64,000 nucleotides of DNA from JABAYQ01 sp049890095 (GTDB lineage: Bacteria; Bacteroidota; Bacteroidia; Flavobacteriales; UBA7312). Within the stretch, counting starts at the first letter, position 1; each line of letters begins with the position of its first letter. The notes under the pieces are model-generated. The model saw only the letters and a list, made by a program, of their open reading frames with translations. It ran no database searches and had not been told where the DNA came from. The DNA is taken from assembly GCA_049890095.1 (NCBI GenBank), contig JBMHCD010000008.1:310001-374000 (forward strand), written 5' to 3'. The position numbers and the translations under genes are program-made. Positions 1 through 7,673 of this stretch are shown here, piece after piece.

Positions 1-1215
1 ATAAAGTTTGTCAGTTATTGGGATACAAAGCGACATGATTTACCTTATGAGATTGATGGTATTGTTATAAAAGTTAATAAGCTGAGTCAACAAGATCAAT
101 TAGGTTTTACAGCTAAATCTCCCAGATGGGCAATTGCATATAAGTTTAAAGCCGAACAGGTTTCTACTAAATTAAATTCTATAGATTATCAAGTTGGTAG
201 AACAGGGGCTATTACTCCTGTTGCAAATCTAGAACCAGTTCAACTTGCTGGTACAACAGTAAAAAGAGCTTCATTGCATAATGAAGATCAAATTAAAAAA
301 TTAGACTTAAGAATTGGAGATGTTGTATATGTAGAAAAAGGTGGTGAGATTATTCCAAAAGTAGTAGCTGTTGAAACAAAAGTAAGAGATTTGTTTACTT
401 CTCAAGAATTGCAATTCATTACTCATTGTCCTGTTTGCAATCATATCTTACAAAAGCAAGAAACGGATGCCAAGCATTATTGTCCTAATCAGCAAAGTTG
501 TCCTCCTCAAATAAAAGGAAAAATAGAACATTTTGTTGCCAGAAAAGCAATGAACATTGATGGTTTAGGTTCTGAAACAATAGACTTGCTTATTCAGAAA
601 GAGTTGATAAAAAATATTGGTGATTTGTACGATTTACAACTAATCGATTTATTACCATTAAAAAAGAACGGACAAAAGTGGGCTAGTAATATTATAGAAG
701 GGATTAATAAATCGAAAGAAATGTCTTTCGATAAGTTATTATTTGGTTTAGGAATTCGTTTTGTAGGAGCAACTGTTTCTAAAAAATTAGTCAGTCACTT
801 CCAAAATATGGATAATCTAATGGTAGCCACCTTTGAAGAATTAGAAAGTGTGGATGAAATTGGAGGAAAAATTGCTCAAAGTTTAGTTGATTTTTTTGCG
901 GTTCCTTCAAATATAGAGTTGATTTATAAACTAAAAGGGAAAGGGTTGAGTTTTGTAGTAAGCCAATCAAATTCCATTCTTTCGGATAAACTAAAAGATA
1001 AATCAATTGTTATTTCTGGCGTTTTTCAAACTAAAAGTAGAGATGATCTAAAAAAAATTATTGAACAACACGGCGGAAAAAATGTTGCATCCATTTCTAA
1101 AAAAACTACTTTTGTATTGGCTGGCGACAATATAGGGCCAAGTAAAAAACTAAAAGCTGAAAAATTAGGTGTTCCATTTGTTTCGGAATCTGAATTTTTA
1201 AAAATGATCGATTAA
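1..1215 (+). CDS. ligA: NAD-dependent DNA ligase LigA, 5' end outside window
   Basis: Seals nicks in DNA during replication and repair using NAD+. The frame is open from base 1, so this is the C-terminal 404 residues of a protein normally about 660-670 long; the KxDG adenylation lysine lies upstream of the window. Visible are the nucleotidyltransferase motifs DGIVIK (fragment residues 19-24) and SPRWAIAYKF (40-49), the OB-fold, a four-cysteine zinc finger (C143, C146, C161, C167), a helix-hairpin-helix region and a BRCT domain over roughly the last 80 residues. The domain order is normal for bacterial LigA and nothing looks broken. The TAA stop shares its last base with the ATG of the next gene, suggesting co-translation. 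Confidence 0.97.
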   Translation: MKFVSYWDTKRHDLPYEIDGIVIKVNKLSQQDQLGFTAKSPRWAIAYKFKAEQVSTKLNSIDYQVGRTGAITPVANLEPVQLAGTTVKRASLHNEDQIKKLDLRIGDVVYVEKGGEIIPKVVAVETKVRDLFTSQELQFITHCPVCNHILQKQETDAKHYCPNQQSCPPQIKGKIEHFVARKAMNIDGLGSETIDLLIQKELIKNIGDLYDLQLIDLLPLKKNGQKWASNIIEGINKSKEMSFDKLLFGLGIRFVGATVSKKLVSHFQNMDNLMVATFEELESVDEIGGKIAQSLVDFFAVPSNIELIYKLKGKGLSFVVSQSNSILSDKLKDKSIVISGVFQTKSRDDLKKIIEQHGGKNVASISKKTTFVLAGDNIGPSKKLKAEKLGVPFVSESEFLKMID

Positions 1216-1775
1216 TGCAATTACAATTTGTAGAGAAGATTAAACAAAAAGTAGGGGACTATTTTTTTCGTAGAGATTTAAAGTTTAATGATCGAAAGAG
1301 GGTTGTTCATAGTTTTCACACCGCTCAATCAATTGGTGTATTATACGATGCTACTGATTTAAAAGACATGATGCTAGTTAGTGAGTTTGTAAATGATCTT
1401 TTTAATTCTAAAAAAGATATAAAAGCTCTAGGATTTGTTAATAAAAATGAGCTTTCCCATAATTATATTCCAATGTTGCAATTCGATTTCTTTTTTCTCA
1501 AAGATTTAAATTGGTATTACAAACCTCAAAACTATATTATCCAAAATTTTTTAGAAAAAGATTATGATATTTTAATCAACCTTTGTACGAGCAACTGCAT
1601 TCCTGTTAAGTATTTAGCAGGAAGTTCTAAAGCTAAGTTTAAGGTTGGTAAATTCGAAAAAAACATGTCGGTTTACGATATGATGATAGATGTAAAACAA
1701 GATTCCTTAGAAGTGTTAATTAAAGAAGTAAAACATTATTTAAATTTAATAAATGCAAACGGACATGAAAAATAA
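1215..1775 (+). CDS. DUF6913 family protein
   Basis: A 186-residue soluble protein with no signal peptide or membrane segment. The length, the basic N-terminus, the central acidic/aromatic block and the NLCTSNCIPVKYLAGSSKA segment resemble a Bacteroidota-restricted family that I recall as DUF6913; function unknown. It sits between ligA (1-base TAATG overlap) and dapA (11-base overlap with the preferred dapA start), so the three are probably one transcript. Neither neighbour suggests a specific role. The start is set by the overlap with the ligA stop. The family name is from memory; that it is a real gene is well supported by length and packing. Confidence 0.75.
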   Translation: MQLQFVEKIKQKVGDYFFRRDLKFNDRKRVVHSFHTAQSIGVLYDATDLKDMMLVSEFVNDLFNSKKDIKALGFVNKNELSHNYIPMLQFDFFFLKDLNWYYKPQNYIIQNFLEKDYDILINLCTSNCIPVKYLAGSSKAKFKVGKFEKNMSVYDMMIDVKQDSLEVLIKEVKHYLNLINANGHEK

Positions 1776-2643
1776 ATTTACAGGAACTGGAGTAGCATTA
1801 ATAACTCCTTTTAATTCGGACGGTACGATAGATTATGATTCCCTAAGTAAAATCGTTCTTCATTGTATAAGTGGAGGTGTCGATTATTTGGTAGTATTAG
1901 GAACTACAGGCGAAAGCGTTGTGTTGTCTAAAGAAGAAAAAGATAAAGTGATACGTCATATCGTAGAAGTTAATAACAGAAAACTTCCTATTGTTCTAGG
2001 AGTAGGTGGAAACTGTACAGCATCCGTAATTAACGATTACAATAGCTATAATTTAGACGGGGTAGATGCCATATTATCGGTTTCTCCATATTACAATAAA
2101 CCTTCTCAAAAAGGAATTTATAAGCATTACCAGCAACTATCTAAATCTTTTGATCTTCCAATTATATTATATAATGTTCCTGGAAGAACATCTTCTAATA
2201 TGAGTGCAGATACTACTTTAAAACTAGCTAACGATTTTGATAATATCATTGCTGTGAAAGAGGCTAGTGGTGATATGGATCAAATTATGACTATTATTGC
2301 CAATAAGCCAGACGATTTTTTGGTTATTTCAGGAGATGACGGACTAACTCTTCCTATGATATTAATGGGAGCAAACGGGGTTATTTCGGTAATTGGTCAG
2401 GCATTGCCTAAGCAATTTTCTTCAATGGTAAATGAAGGTCTAAACGGAAACGTAAAACTTTCTAATCAGTTGCACTTTCAGTTATATCCTTTGTATGGTC
2501 CGCTCTATAGAGATGGAAATCCGGCAGGAATAAAAGAATGCATGCAGCTAATAGGTTTATGCTCTAATACCCTCAGACTACCTTTAGTAAATGTAGAACA
2601 AAGCACCAAAGAAGAGTTAATTAAATGCATCGATAATTTATAA
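1765..2643 (+). CDS. dapA: 4-hydroxy-tetrahydrodipicolinate synthase DapA
   Basis: Condenses pyruvate with aspartate semialdehyde in lysine and diaminopimelate synthesis, in the cytoplasm. With the start at 1765 the protein is 292 residues, typical of DapA, and begins with the usual K-F-T-G-T-G-V-A-L segment. Catalytic residues are visible: the TT pair at T47-T48, Y136 and R141 in YNVPGRT, and the Schiff-base lysine K165 in AVKEASGD. An in-frame ATG at 1753 would add four residues and lengthen the overlap with the upstream gene; I prefer 1765 because family members start there. It converges on the repeat-protein gene with a 4-base gap, with no clear terminator hairpin. Confidence 0.97.
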   Translation: MKNKFTGTGVALITPFNSDGTIDYDSLSKIVLHCISGGVDYLVVLGTTGESVVLSKEEKDKVIRHIVEVNNRKLPIVLGVGGNCTASVINDYNSYNLDGVDAILSVSPYYNKPSQKGIYKHYQQLSKSFDLPIILYNVPGRTSSNMSADTTLKLANDFDNIIAVKEASGDMDQIMTIIANKPDDFLVISGDDGLTLPMILMGANGVISVIGQALPKQFSSMVNEGLNGNVKLSNQLHFQLYPLYGPLYRDGNPAGIKECMQLIGLCSNTLRLPLVNVEQSTKEELIKCIDNL

Positions 2644-2647
2644 TCGA

Positions 2648-3871
2648 TTATTTATTTTTTTCTAGAGTTTCAATTCTTTGGAGTAGTTGATCTATGTGTT
2701 TTTGTTGTTCCTGAATAGCCTTTACTAAGGATGGAACGAATTCTGCATACCTTAATCCGTAAATTCCCTCAGGGTTTTCAGGCTTATCTACTACATGAAA
2801 ATCAAAGTTTAAACTATCCGCTAGTGCTTCTACATCTTGAGCTAAGAAACCAATATTGGTTGTGTTGTACAAATCTTGGTAATGCTCCTCAGAATGAATA
2901 GTGTCCGTACCCAATTGGTAGCGATTTATTGCCTTATGATTGATGTTGTATGTAACAGGCTCTAAGCCTAATATAAAATCTAAACCAACTACATTGTTTT
3001 TTATGTTTTCTTTAAAACGAGCATCGGAAGTATTGGTCCAAGCTGCTGGCCCTCCAATGCTTGTTACTCCAGCACCTATACGTACTCTATTACTAGCACC
3101 TGCACTAGTAAATCTTCCAATAGAAATGGAATTGGTATAATTAGAACCAGTAGCTGCTGATTGTTCACCAATTGCTACATTGCCAAATCCAGTAGTATTG
3201 TTTTTTAATGCAAGATAACCTATTGCTACATTATCGTTTACAGTAGTGTTATTCTGTAAAACAGAACGACCAATTCCAATATTATCACTTCCAGTAGTGT
3301 TTTTATTCAAAGTATTATTTCCGCTAGCAATATTGAAAGCTCCAGTGGTATTTTTGTTTAAAGCAAAATATCCATTCGCTATATTATGATCACCCTCAGT
3401 ATTACTATTTAAAGCACTGAAACCTATAGCTAGGTTATAATTTCCTGTCGTATTTTCATATAGAGCACTTCGTCCTAATGCTACGTTAGACAACCCTGTA
3501 GTATTTTCGTATAATGCTTCTTTACCAATTGAGATATTATTATACCCTGTAGTATTAGAATATAAAGAATTACTTCCTAGTGCTATGTTGCTATTTCCAG
3601 TAGTATTGTTATACAGTGCTCTATTAGATATAGCAACGTTACCATTTCCTTCAGTATTATTAAATAAAGCACGATATCCATGTGCAATGTAAAGAATCAC
3701 TGTCGTGTTTTTATTCAATGCTTCACGACCTAATGCAATGTTAAAACTTCCTGATGTGTTTTCTGCTAGAGAACATCTACCAAGGGCTACATTATTACTT
3801 GCTATGGTATATTGGTGAAGTGCACTAGTATGTATGTATGTATGTATGTATGTAATGTAAAGGATATACAC
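2648..3871 (-). CDS. Repeat protein with C-terminal endosialidase-type chaperone (peptidase S74) domain; start uncertain, possibly phase-variable or 5'-truncated
   Basis: Long frame of 407 codons from a GTG at 3871. Residues 25-228 are twelve 17-residue repeats of the form xxNIAIGxxALxxNTTG, resembling YadA-like head repeats found in trimeric surface fibres. After a 13th partial repeat comes the S74 intramolecular chaperone domain, beginning at the likely self-cleavage site S282-D283 (TSDARFKENI) and ending in a short coiled coil (LVKAIQEQQKHIDQLLQRI). Such domains trimerise fibrous proteins and then cut themselves off; that is family knowledge. Oddities: no signal peptide is encoded, the first 15 codons run through a TGTA tract, and an ATG at 3881 lies one base out of frame with the long frame. 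The gene may be switched OFF, use GTG, or be a remnant that has lost its 5' end. Confidence 0.7.
   Translation of the reverse strand: MYILYITYIHTYIHTSALHQYTIASNNVALGRCSLAENTSGSFNIALGREALNKNTTVILYIAHGYRALFNNTEGNGNVAISNRALYNNTTGNSNIALGSNSLYSNTTGYNNISIGKEALYENTTGLSNVALGRSALYENTTGNYNLAIGFSALNSNTEGDHNIANGYFALNKNTTGAFNIASGNNTLNKNTTGSDNIGIGRSVLQNNTTVNDNVAIGYLALKNNTTGFGNVAIGEQSAATGSNYTNSISIGRFTSAGASNRVRIGAGVTSIGGPAAWTNTSDARFKENIKNNVVGLDFILGLEPVTYNINHKAINRYQLGTDTIHSEEHYQDLYNTTNIGFLAQDVEALADSLNFDFHVVDKPENPEGIYGLRYAEFVPSLVKAIQEQQKHIDQLLQRIETLEKNK
3188..3799 (-). repeat. Twelve in-frame 51-bp coding repeats (17-residue units)
   Basis: 612 bp equal to exactly 12 x 51 bp, read in one frame. Units share N-I/V-A-I/L-G near the start and L-x-x-N-T-T/E-G at the end but differ at the DNA level, so they are diverged rather than freshly duplicated. 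Array length could change by recombination. Confidence 0.85.
3828..3854. repeat. Tetranucleotide microsatellite (TGTA), 6.75 copies
   Basis: Six perfect TGTA units at 3831-3854 plus GTA at 3828-3830; on the minus strand this is a TACA tract. It lies between the ATG at 3881 and the body of the S74-domain gene. From that ATG the present copy number leads to a TAG at 3827-3825 after 18 codons. Loss of one unit, or gain of two, would join the ATG to the long frame. Confidence 0.9.
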
Positions 3872-3900
3872 AGACTTTCATGCTTTAAGTAAATATTTTT

Positions 3901-3932
3901 TAAAGATAGCTCTATTTATAACTCAAAAACAA
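3901..3932 (-). promoter_or_regulatory. Possible promoter for the S74-domain gene
   Basis: On the minus strand a TTG (3930-3932) is followed after 21 bases by TATCTTTA (3901-3908), one base off the Bacteroidota -7 consensus TAnnTTTG. The box ends 19 bases before the ATG at 3881, a spacing that fits use of that ATG as the start. Weak because the last box base does not match and the region is AT-rich. Confidence 0.3.
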
Positions 3933-3954
3933 GTTTTTTTAAAAAAACAATGAT

Positions 3955-5202
3955 TTATTTGTCTACACTTGCTAATTCTTCAGAGATATATTCTCCATTT
4001 TCGAGCTTATTTTTAATAGCAGAAAAACATTCAATTGTATAATTAACGTCTTCTTGTGTATGAACAGCTGTAGGAATAAGTCTTAAAAGAATAACTCCTT
4101 TTGGCACAACAGGATAGGTAACAATAGAGCAAAATATATTGTGATTTTCTCTTAGGTCGAAAGTTAAATTTGTTGCTTCTCCAACACCACCACTCAAGTA
4201 AACAGGAGTAACAGCAGATTGAGTATTACCTAAATTAAAACCAGCAGATTTTAAACCACTTTGTAATGAATTGGCAATTTTCCATAAATTATCTTTAAGA
4301 TCAGGTCTATTTTGCATTACTCTCAATCTGTCTATTGCACTAACAACTAATGGCATTGGTAATGATTTAGCAAAAATTTGAGACCTCATATTATACCTTA
4401 GGTATTCTACAACATCTTCTGTTGAAGAAATAAATGCACCTATTGAAGCCATAGATTTAGCAAAAGTACCGAAGTAAATATCAATTTCGTCGTGACAACC
4501 TAAATGCTCGCCTGTACCATAACCATCTTTACCCATTGTTCCAAAACCATGAGCATCATCCACAAATAATCTGAATTGGAATTTTGATTTTAATTCAGAA
4601 ATTTCTTTAATCTTTCCTAAATCACCAGACATTCCGAATACACCTTCGGTAATTACTAAAATTCCTCCTCCAGTCGTATCACAAATCTTTTGAGCTCTTT
4701 CTAATTGTTTTTCTAAATTCTCAATATTGTTATGAGGAAAAACAAATCGCTTTCCTTGGTGTAGTCTTACTCCATCAATAATACAAGCATGGCATTCGCT
4801 ATCATAAACAATAACATCATTTCTATCAACCAAGGCATCAATAGAGGATACCATTCCTTGATATCCAAAGTTTAAAAGAATACTATCTTCCTTTTTCATA
4901 AATTCAGAAAGATTATTTTCTAATTGCTCATGGAAATTAGTGTTTCCAGACATCATTCTCGACCCCATAGGGTATCCTAATCCCCATTGTTTGGCAGCTT
5001 TTTGATCAGCTTCTCTAATTTCGTCTAGATTAGATAATCCGATATAATTATTGATACTCCATACCAAAACCTCTTTACCTCGAAAGGTCATTTTATTAGA
5101 GATTTCTCCTTCTAATTTTGGAAAAGTAAAGTATCCATGTGCAGACTTGGCATGTTGTCCAAGCGGTCCTCGATTTTGTTTTATCTTTTCAAAAAGATCC
5201 AT
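3955..5202 (-). CDS. Alpha-oxoamine synthase (serine palmitoyltransferase / KBL / cysteate acyltransferase type)
   Basis: PLP-dependent fold-type I enzyme of 415 residues that joins an amino acid to an acyl thioester with loss of CO2. Visible are H138 (cofactor stacking), D215 and H218 in the VDDAHGFG motif and the Schiff-base lysine K249 in GTFAKSMASIGAF. The start is the ATG at 5202; an upstream TTG at 5211 is less likely. In this phylum such enzymes make the sphingolipid base (serine palmitoyltransferase), 2-amino-3-ketobutyrate (KBL), or capnine for sulfonolipids (cysteate acyltransferase). No threonine dehydrogenase lies next to it, which argues weakly against KBL. It has its own promoter and is divergent from bamD; the exact substrate cannot be told from the sequence. 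Confidence 0.85.
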   Translation of the reverse strand: MDLFEKIKQNRGPLGQHAKSAHGYFTFPKLEGEISNKMTFRGKEVLVWSINNYIGLSNLDEIREADQKAAKQWGLGYPMGSRMMSGNTNFHEQLENNLSEFMKKEDSILLNFGYQGMVSSIDALVDRNDVIVYDSECHACIIDGVRLHQGKRFVFPHNNIENLEKQLERAQKICDTTGGGILVITEGVFGMSGDLGKIKEISELKSKFQFRLFVDDAHGFGTMGKDGYGTGEHLGCHDEIDIYFGTFAKSMASIGAFISSTEDVVEYLRYNMRSQIFAKSLPMPLVVSAIDRLRVMQNRPDLKDNLWKIANSLQSGLKSAGFNLGNTQSAVTPVYLSGGVGEATNLTFDLRENHNIFCSIVTYPVVPKGVILLRLIPTAVHTQEDVNYTIECFSAIKNKLENGEYISEELASVDK

Positions 5203-5227
5203 AAAAAACAATACAATTGATGAATTG

Positions 5228-5258
5228 CAAAAGTATGTATTTTGAAGGATAAAATCAA
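5228..5258 (-). promoter_or_regulatory. Bacteroidota-type promoter for the alpha-oxoamine synthase gene
   Basis: Minus strand: TTG at 5256-5258, 20-base spacer, then TACTTTTG at 5228-5235, a full match to TAnnTTTG. The expected transcription start is about 20 bases before the ATG at 5202, which supports that start. Confidence 0.7.
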
Positions 5259-5316
5259 TAAATGAAATTCTATAATTTTACTAAAAATAAAAATATAGAT
5301 TATTCGTTTCAATTTA

Positions 5317-5324
5317 TATCTTTG
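5317..5324 (+). promoter_or_regulatory. -7 box of the bamD operon
   Basis: TATCTTTG matches TAnnTTTG exactly and ends 17 bases before the bamD ATG. I see no clear TTG at the -33 position. Confidence 0.55.
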
Positions 5325-5341
5325 CAAATCAATTTTAGGTA

Positions 5342-6130
5342 ATGAATAAATTCGTCTATTTAGCTATTTTAATAATATTTGCTTCTTGTGATGGCTATCA
5401 AAAAGTATTGAAAAGTACAGACATTGATTATAAATTTTCAGAAGCAAAAAGGTATTATCAAGAAGAGGAGTATTACAAAGCTTTACCAATTCTAGATGAA
5501 TTGCAAATTGTTTTAAAAGGTACTGATAGGTCAGAAGAGGTAGATTATTTGTTGGCATACACTCATTACGGTCTTAAATCTTTCAATTTAGCGAGTTATC
5601 ATTTTACTAATTTTTACAGAAGATATCCTGCAAGTAAACATGCAGAAGAATTGGACTTCATGTCTGCATTATGTTTTTATTTTCAATCTCCAAAATCATC
5701 TCTAGATGGCTTAAATACCCAACGAGCTATTGATCAACTTCAATCCTTTATAGATAGAAATCCAGAAAGCGAAAAAATTGAAAGATGTAATGAGTTGATT
5801 GATGATTTAACTCAAAAATTAAAAGATAAATCGTATAATATTGCAAAGTTATACTATGACATTGAGGATTACAAAGCTGCTATAACAGCATTAAATAATG
5901 TACTAGTTGATTATCCATCTATTAATAATGCCGATGAAATTCAATTTCTCATTTTAGATTCCAATTATAAATTAGCAACTAATAGCGTTGCTAGTAAAAA
6001 AATAGAACGTTTTAACAATACAATCGCATCTTATTACTACTTTATTGACCTATACGATTCTAGTGATAGGATGGATGATGCTCAAAAAATATTCGAAAAA
6101 TCAAACCAACAACTTGAAATTTTACAATAA
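5342..6130 (+). CDS. bamD: Outer membrane assembly lipoprotein BamD
   Basis: Lipoprotein partner of BamA in the machine that inserts beta-barrel proteins into the outer membrane. 262 residues with a type II signal peptide ending in FASC, the lipidated cysteine being C16. The rest is alpha-helical tetratricopeptide-like repeats, with recurring segments such as YYKALPILDEL, SYHFTNFYRRYPAS and KAAITALNNVLVDYPS, the usual BamD layout. First gene of a five-gene operon with rpoZ, coaBC, a DUF4835 gene and recN; its stop overlaps the rpoZ start by one base (TAATG). Transcribed from a TAnnTTTG promoter divergent from the oxoamine synthase gene. Confidence 0.93.
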   Translation: MNKFVYLAILIIFASCDGYQKVLKSTDIDYKFSEAKRYYQEEEYYKALPILDELQIVLKGTDRSEEVDYLLAYTHYGLKSFNLASYHFTNFYRRYPASKHAEELDFMSALCFYFQSPKSSLDGLNTQRAIDQLQSFIDRNPESEKIERCNELIDDLTQKLKDKSYNIAKLYYDIEDYKAAITALNNVLVDYPSINNADEIQFLILDSNYKLATNSVASKKIERFNNTIASYYYFIDLYDSSDRMDDAQKIFEKSNQQLEILQ

Positions 6131-6465
6131 TGACAGATATTAAAAAATCAAAAGCTAGTAGTAGCACCGAAACAAGAGACATTAAGGATATGGCTAGTAG
6201 AACTGGTAATTTATATGAGGCAGTAGCTATAATGTCAAAAAGAGCTGTTCAAATCAACAAAGATATTAAAGAAGAGCTATTGTCTAAATTGGCTGAATTT
6301 GCTACACACAGCGAATCTATCGAGGAAATTTTTGAAAATAGTGAACAGATAGAAGTTTCAAAATTTTACGAAAAATTACCAAAAGGAACATTAATTGCAA
6401 TACAAGACTTTTTAGACAACAAGGTTTATTTCCGTAATTCTGACGAGAATAACGACTTAAAATAA
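6130..6465 (+). CDS. rpoZ: DNA-directed RNA polymerase omega subunit
   Basis: Small RNA polymerase subunit that binds the beta-prime C-terminus and aids assembly. 111 residues; the core RTGNLYEAVAIMSKRA followed by QINKDIKEEL matches the omega/Rpb6 fold as seen in Bacteroidota, where the protein has a longer N-terminus and an extra acidic C-terminal part compared with enterobacterial omega. It overlaps bamD by one base and is followed by coaBC after 5 bases, the standard flavobacterial context. No Walker or DNA-binding motif that would suggest another function. Confidence 0.9.
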   Translation: MTDIKKSKASSSTETRDIKDMASRTGNLYEAVAIMSKRAVQINKDIKEELLSKLAEFATHSESIEEIFENSEQIEVSKFYEKLPKGTLIAIQDFLDNKVYFRNSDENNDLK

Positions 6466-6470
6466 AGTTC

Positions 6471-7673
6471 ATGTCTGTTCTGAGAGGGCAAAATATTTTG
6501 CTAGGAATTTCAGCTAGTATTGCTGCATATAAATGCGGTGAGCTAGTTCGTCAATTGGTTAAAAATGGAGCAAATGTTCGAGTAATTCAAACACCAGCTT
6601 CTACAGAATTTATTACCCCTCTAACTTTATCTACCTTATCCAATAATCCTGTTCTAACAGAATTTATTGACGACGAAAAAAAAATGTGGAACAACCACGT
6701 CGAATTAGGTTTATGGGCAGATATATTTCTTATTGCTCCTGCATCATCCAATACCATTTCTAAAATGGCATCTGGGGAATGCGATAATCTTTTGCTTACT
6801 TCTTACATGTCTGCCAAGTGTCCAGTATTTTTTGCTCCTGCTATGGATTTGGATATGTACGCTCACCCATCAACACAAAAAAATATTAAGCAATTAGTTG
6901 ATTTTGGTAATTTTTTGATACCTGCCGAAGACGGAGAATTAGCAAGTGGGTTAGTTGGCAAAGGAAGAATGGCAGAACCTCAAAATATTGTTCGCTTTAT
7001 AATCAATGAAATTTCATTAAATTTTCCTCTAAGCAATAAAAAGTTTTTAATTACTGCTGGACCAACCTATGAAGCCATTGATTCTGTTCGTTTTATTGGA
7101 AACCATTCTAGTGGTAAAATGGGAATGGCTATAGCTAAATCTATCGCCAATAAAGGGGGAGAGGTAAACTTGATTATGGGGCCTTCATCGGTAATATGTA
7201 AGCATCCCAATATTAATAGAGTGGATGTTGTTAATGCTCAGCAAATGTTTGACGCAACAGTAAAATACTTTGAACAATCAGACGTTGCTATTATGTCTGC
7301 TGCGGTTTCCGATTACAAACCAACTGAAATTGTGAATCACAAAATCAAAAAATCTGAAAGTAAACTTGAACTTCAACTCGAATCTACTAAAGATATTTTA
7401 CATTTCCTTGGAACAAAAAAAAATCAAAATCAACTTTTAATTGGCTTTGCACTAGAAACGGATAATGAAGAGCAAAATGCTAAAGAAAAAATTAAAAATA
7501 AAAATTTAGATTTTATCGTTTTAAATTCTTTAAATGATAGCGGGGCTGGATTTAAACATGATACAAACAAAATAACAATCATTGATAAGAATAATAAAAT
7601 GGATCGTTATGAGTTAAAACCAAAGAATCTGGTTGCTGAAGATATCGTTAATTATCTGATAAAATTATTATGA
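6471..7673 (+). CDS. coaBC: Bifunctional phosphopantothenoylcysteine decarboxylase / phosphopantothenate-cysteine ligase CoaBC
   Basis: Catalyses two steps of coenzyme A synthesis. The N-terminal flavoprotein domain (CoaC, residues 1-185) shows GISASIAAYK, the catalytic histidine H76 in NHVEL, the substrate motif PAMDLDMY (123-130) and the flap GELASGLVGKGRM. The C-terminal ligase domain (CoaB) starts near 188 with LITAGPTYEAIDSVRF and has SAAVSDYKP. In E. coli the flap carries a catalytic cysteine (ACGD); here the aligned residue is S159. The same replacement may be usual in this phylum, so it is noted rather than taken as a defect. 400 residues is normal length. Its TGA overlaps the next ATG by four bases (ATGA). 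Confidence 0.95.
   Translation: MSVLRGQNILLGISASIAAYKCGELVRQLVKNGANVRVIQTPASTEFITPLTLSTLSNNPVLTEFIDDEKKMWNNHVELGLWADIFLIAPASSNTISKMASGECDNLLLTSYMSAKCPVFFAPAMDLDMYAHPSTQKNIKQLVDFGNFLIPAEDGELASGLVGKGRMAEPQNIVRFIINEISLNFPLSNKKFLITAGPTYEAIDSVRFIGNHSSGKMGMAIAKSIANKGGEVNLIMGPSSVICKHPNINRVDVVNAQQMFDATVKYFEQSDVAIMSAAVSDYKPTEIVNHKIKKSESKLELQLESTKDILHFLGTKKNQNQLLIGFALETDNEEQNAKEKIKNKNLDFIVLNSLNDSGAGFKHDTNKITIIDKNNKMDRYELKPKNLVAEDIVNYLIKLL

Noticed and set aside
3188..3799. Regular 51-bp repeats as a CRISPR array
   Set aside because: The units are contiguous with no spacers, translate in one frame as a 17-residue repeat protein, and vary at most positions.
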